NCBI GenBank assembly: GCA_028293365.1
Contig: JAQGOX010000648.1
Span: 1-9,576 of the forward strand
From: Verrucomicrobiales bacterium
Lineage (GTDB): Bacteria > Verrucomicrobiota > Verrucomicrobiia > Limisphaerales > SXQI01
Length of the DNA: 9,576 nt
Direction: 5' to 3'
Part shown: positions 8,604 through 9,576 of the stretch, in pieces
Layout: every line of letters starts with the position of its first letter
Position numbering within the stretch: the first letter of the stretch is position 1
The notes under the pieces: model-generated
Seen by the model: the letters and a program-made list of their open reading frames with translations, nothing else
Database searches by the model: none
Told to the model about the DNA's origin: nothing
Program-made: the position numbers and the translations under genes

Positions 8604-8608
8604 GAAGA
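8604..8608 (+). promoter_or_regulatory. Weak ribosome-binding site before hicB
   Basis: GAAGA lies 6 bases before ATG 8615, the only purine-rich stretch at a fitting distance among the starts in this window. It is a partial match to the anti-16S complement, so this is a tentative call that supports the chosen start. Confidence 0.3.
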
Positions 8609-8614
8609 ACAATT

Positions 8615-8971
8615 ATGACTCGTAAAGAAGTTAAAGAACGAGCGGCGCGTTATATTAAATTTGTTGAATGGAGCCAGGAGGACAATTGTTTTATCGGCCG
8701 GTGTCCCGAACTTTTTGCTGGTGCCGTGCATGGGGGGGACGAAGCAAAGGTTTATGGCGACTTGTGCGACACGGTCGATGAGTGGATTCAATTGCTGCAC
8801 AAGGACGGCGTCCTTCCACCAGAACCCGCAACCGACCCGAAAAAATTCAGCGGCAAGTTCGTCCTTCGAATCGAGCCTGCCCTGCATCGGCGCTTGGCGG
8901 CGAAGGCCCTGGCATCCGGTGAAAGTTTGAATAGTTTTTGCGTGAAGAAACTTTCTGAGGCAAAGGTTTGA
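8615..8971 (+). CDS. hicB: HicB-family antitoxin-like protein without adjacent HicA
   Basis: The protein has 118 residues. ATG 8615 is the earliest start because TGA at 8603-8605 is in frame. Residues about 12-65 form the HicB partial RNase-H-like fold (RYIKFVEWSQEDNCFIGRCP, then EAKVYGDLCDTVDEWIQLL). Residues about 77-115 look like a ribbon-helix-helix DNA-binding tail (KFVLRIEPALHRRLAAKALASGESLNSF), a classical HicB C-terminus. HicB normally neutralizes the small RNase HicA and represses its own operon. Here 46 bp lie upstream and 75 bp downstream, with no room for a HicA of about 60-80 residues. It is therefore a solitary HicB, or its toxin has been lost. It may act as a DNA-binding regulator; the target is unknown. 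The family call is strong, the function is not. Confidence 0.85.
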   Translation: MTRKEVKERAARYIKFVEWSQEDNCFIGRCPELFAGAVHGGDEAKVYGDLCDTVDEWIQLLHKDGVLPPEPATDPKKFSGKFVLRIEPALHRRLAAKALASGESLNSFCVKKLSEAKV

Positions 8972-8990
8972 AGGGTTGAATCATTAAAAT

Positions 8991-9014
8991 AATCCGAGAC
9001 CCATCCGGGGGATT
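8991..9014 (+). other. Possible small bulged stem-loop between hicB and lpxI
   Basis: AATCC (8991-8995) can pair with GGATT (9010-9014) and CCC (9000-9002) with GGG (9007-9009), around a 4-base loop and with a 4-base bulge on the left arm. No run of T follows, so it is not a standard intrinsic terminator. It overlaps the left end of the putative lpxI promoter by two bases. It could be chance. Confidence 0.2.
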
Positions 9015-9040
9015 GCCAGTTGGATTTCATCGCCTAAACT
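9013..9040 (+). promoter_or_regulatory. lpxI: Putative sigma-70-type promoter for lpxI
   Basis: TTGCCA (9013-9018, five of six bases matching TTGACA) is followed after 16 bases by TAAACT (9035-9040, four of six matching TATAAT). A start of transcription about seven bases downstream would fall at or next to the ATG at 9047, giving a leaderless transcript. That fits the absence of any Shine-Dalgarno sequence there. Consensus matching by eye in a short interval is weak evidence. Confidence 0.3.
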
Positions 9041-9046
9041 CACCCA

Positions 9047-9576
9047 ATGTCCGAATCTGATAGCCTCGGGATAATCGCCGGCAGCAAAAGCCTGCCGTTG
9101 CTTATTGCTCGGGAAGCGCGTGCCAGCGGGATTAAGAAAATCGTCGCCGTTGCCTTCGAAGGCGAGACTGACCAATCAATCACGCAGCTTGCCGACAAAG
9201 TGATCTGGCTGAAGGTTGGTCAACTTTCGCGTTTAATCTCGGCTTTCAAAGACGAAGATATCACACGGTGCGTCATGGCCGGCCAAATCGCCCCGAGTAA
9301 TTTATTTAATTTGCGGCCTGATCTTCGTGCCGTTTCACTCCTTTTGCGACTAAAAGAGAAAAACGCCCACACTATCTTTGGCGGTATCGCGGATGAGCTT
9401 CAAAAAGACCGGATCAAGTTGATCGAGGCGATTCCCTGGCTCAGGCCGCACATGCCAGGCCCGGGCTTTTTGATCGGGCATAAATTGTCATCCGAACAAA
9501 ACGAAGATGTGCAATTTGGCTTTCAGATCGCCAAGGAGGTATCGCGCCTTGAGATTGGTCAGTGTGTGGTCGTGAA
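9047..9576 (+). CDS. lpxI: LpxI, UDP-2,3-diacylglucosamine pyrophosphatase, 3' truncated by window edge
   Basis: 176 complete codons are visible and the frame runs off the window. ATG 9047 is the first in-frame start because TAA lies at 9035-9037. LpxI cuts UDP-2,3-diacylglucosamine to lipid X plus UMP in lipid A synthesis, replacing LpxH in many bacteria; it acts in the cytoplasm near the inner membrane. Evidence: N-terminal LGIIAGSKSLPLLIAREA (residues 7-24), corresponding to the AGxGxLP motif of the family; VGQLSRLISAF followed by CVMAGQIAPSNLF; and the start of the C-terminal domain with FGFQIAKEVSRLEIGQCVVV, whose GQxVVV is typical. The first motif has Ser-Lys where many relatives have Gly-rich residues. 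The catalytic Asp region lies beyond the window, and about 100 further residues are expected. It shows that the host makes lipid A. Confidence 0.85.
   Translation, partial: MSESDSLGIIAGSKSLPLLIAREARASGIKKIVAVAFEGETDQSITQLADKVIWLKVGQLSRLISAFKDEDITRCVMAGQIAPSNLFNLRPDLRAVSLLLRLKEKNAHTIFGGIADELQKDRIKLIEAIPWLRPHMPGPGFLIGHKLSSEQNEDVQFGFQIAKEVSRLEIGQCVVV

Overview
The window looks like a piece of a chromosome from a Gram-negative bacterium of the Planctomycetes-Verrucomicrobia group, most likely a verrucomicrobion. The strongest pointer is the large protein at 1206-5837. It carries the membrane-bound-dehydrogenase-like propeller, the HEAT-type helical repeats and the C-terminal CxxCH heme domain that are characteristic of that superphylum. 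The partial lpxI gene at the right edge implies an LPS outer membrane. All genes are on the + strand and densely packed. Most starts lack a convincing Shine-Dalgarno sequence. No tRNA, rRNA, CRISPR array, insertion sequence or long repeat was seen.

Layout: (1) 2-1195 is the 3' part of an enolase-superfamily (mandelate racemase / muconate lactonizing type) gene with a complete set of active-site residues. (2) 1206-5837 is a 1543-residue exported multidomain protein: signal peptide, isochorismatase-like cysteine hydrolase, ThuA-like domain, Pro/Ala/Lys-rich linker, PVC-type dehydrogenase propeller with two Ca-loop-like motifs, HEAT-like helices and a cytochrome c domain. (3) 5893-8568 is an exported YncE-like beta-propeller fused to an alkaline-phosphatase-superfamily phosphoesterase. 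(4) 8615-8971 is a small HicB-type protein with no HicA partner in the window. (5) 9047-9576 is the 5' part of lpxI (lipid A biosynthesis), open at the window edge.

The first three genes are separated by only 10 and 55 bp and are probably cotranscribed. A reasonable but unproven reading is a catabolic unit: two periplasmic enzymes act on an exported or environmental substrate (oxidation with electrons to a heme; phosphoester removal), and a cytoplasmic enolase-superfamily enzyme processes an acid product. The substrate cannot be read from the sequence. hicB and lpxI appear to be a separate functional block. lpxI has a possible promoter placed so that its transcript would be leaderless.

The most noteworthy object is the 1206-5837 protein. 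It joins a cysteine hydrolase, ThuA and a heme dehydrogenase in one exported chain. In its hydrolase domain the usual catalytic lysine position appears to be occupied by aspartate, and there is an extra CxxCxxC cluster.
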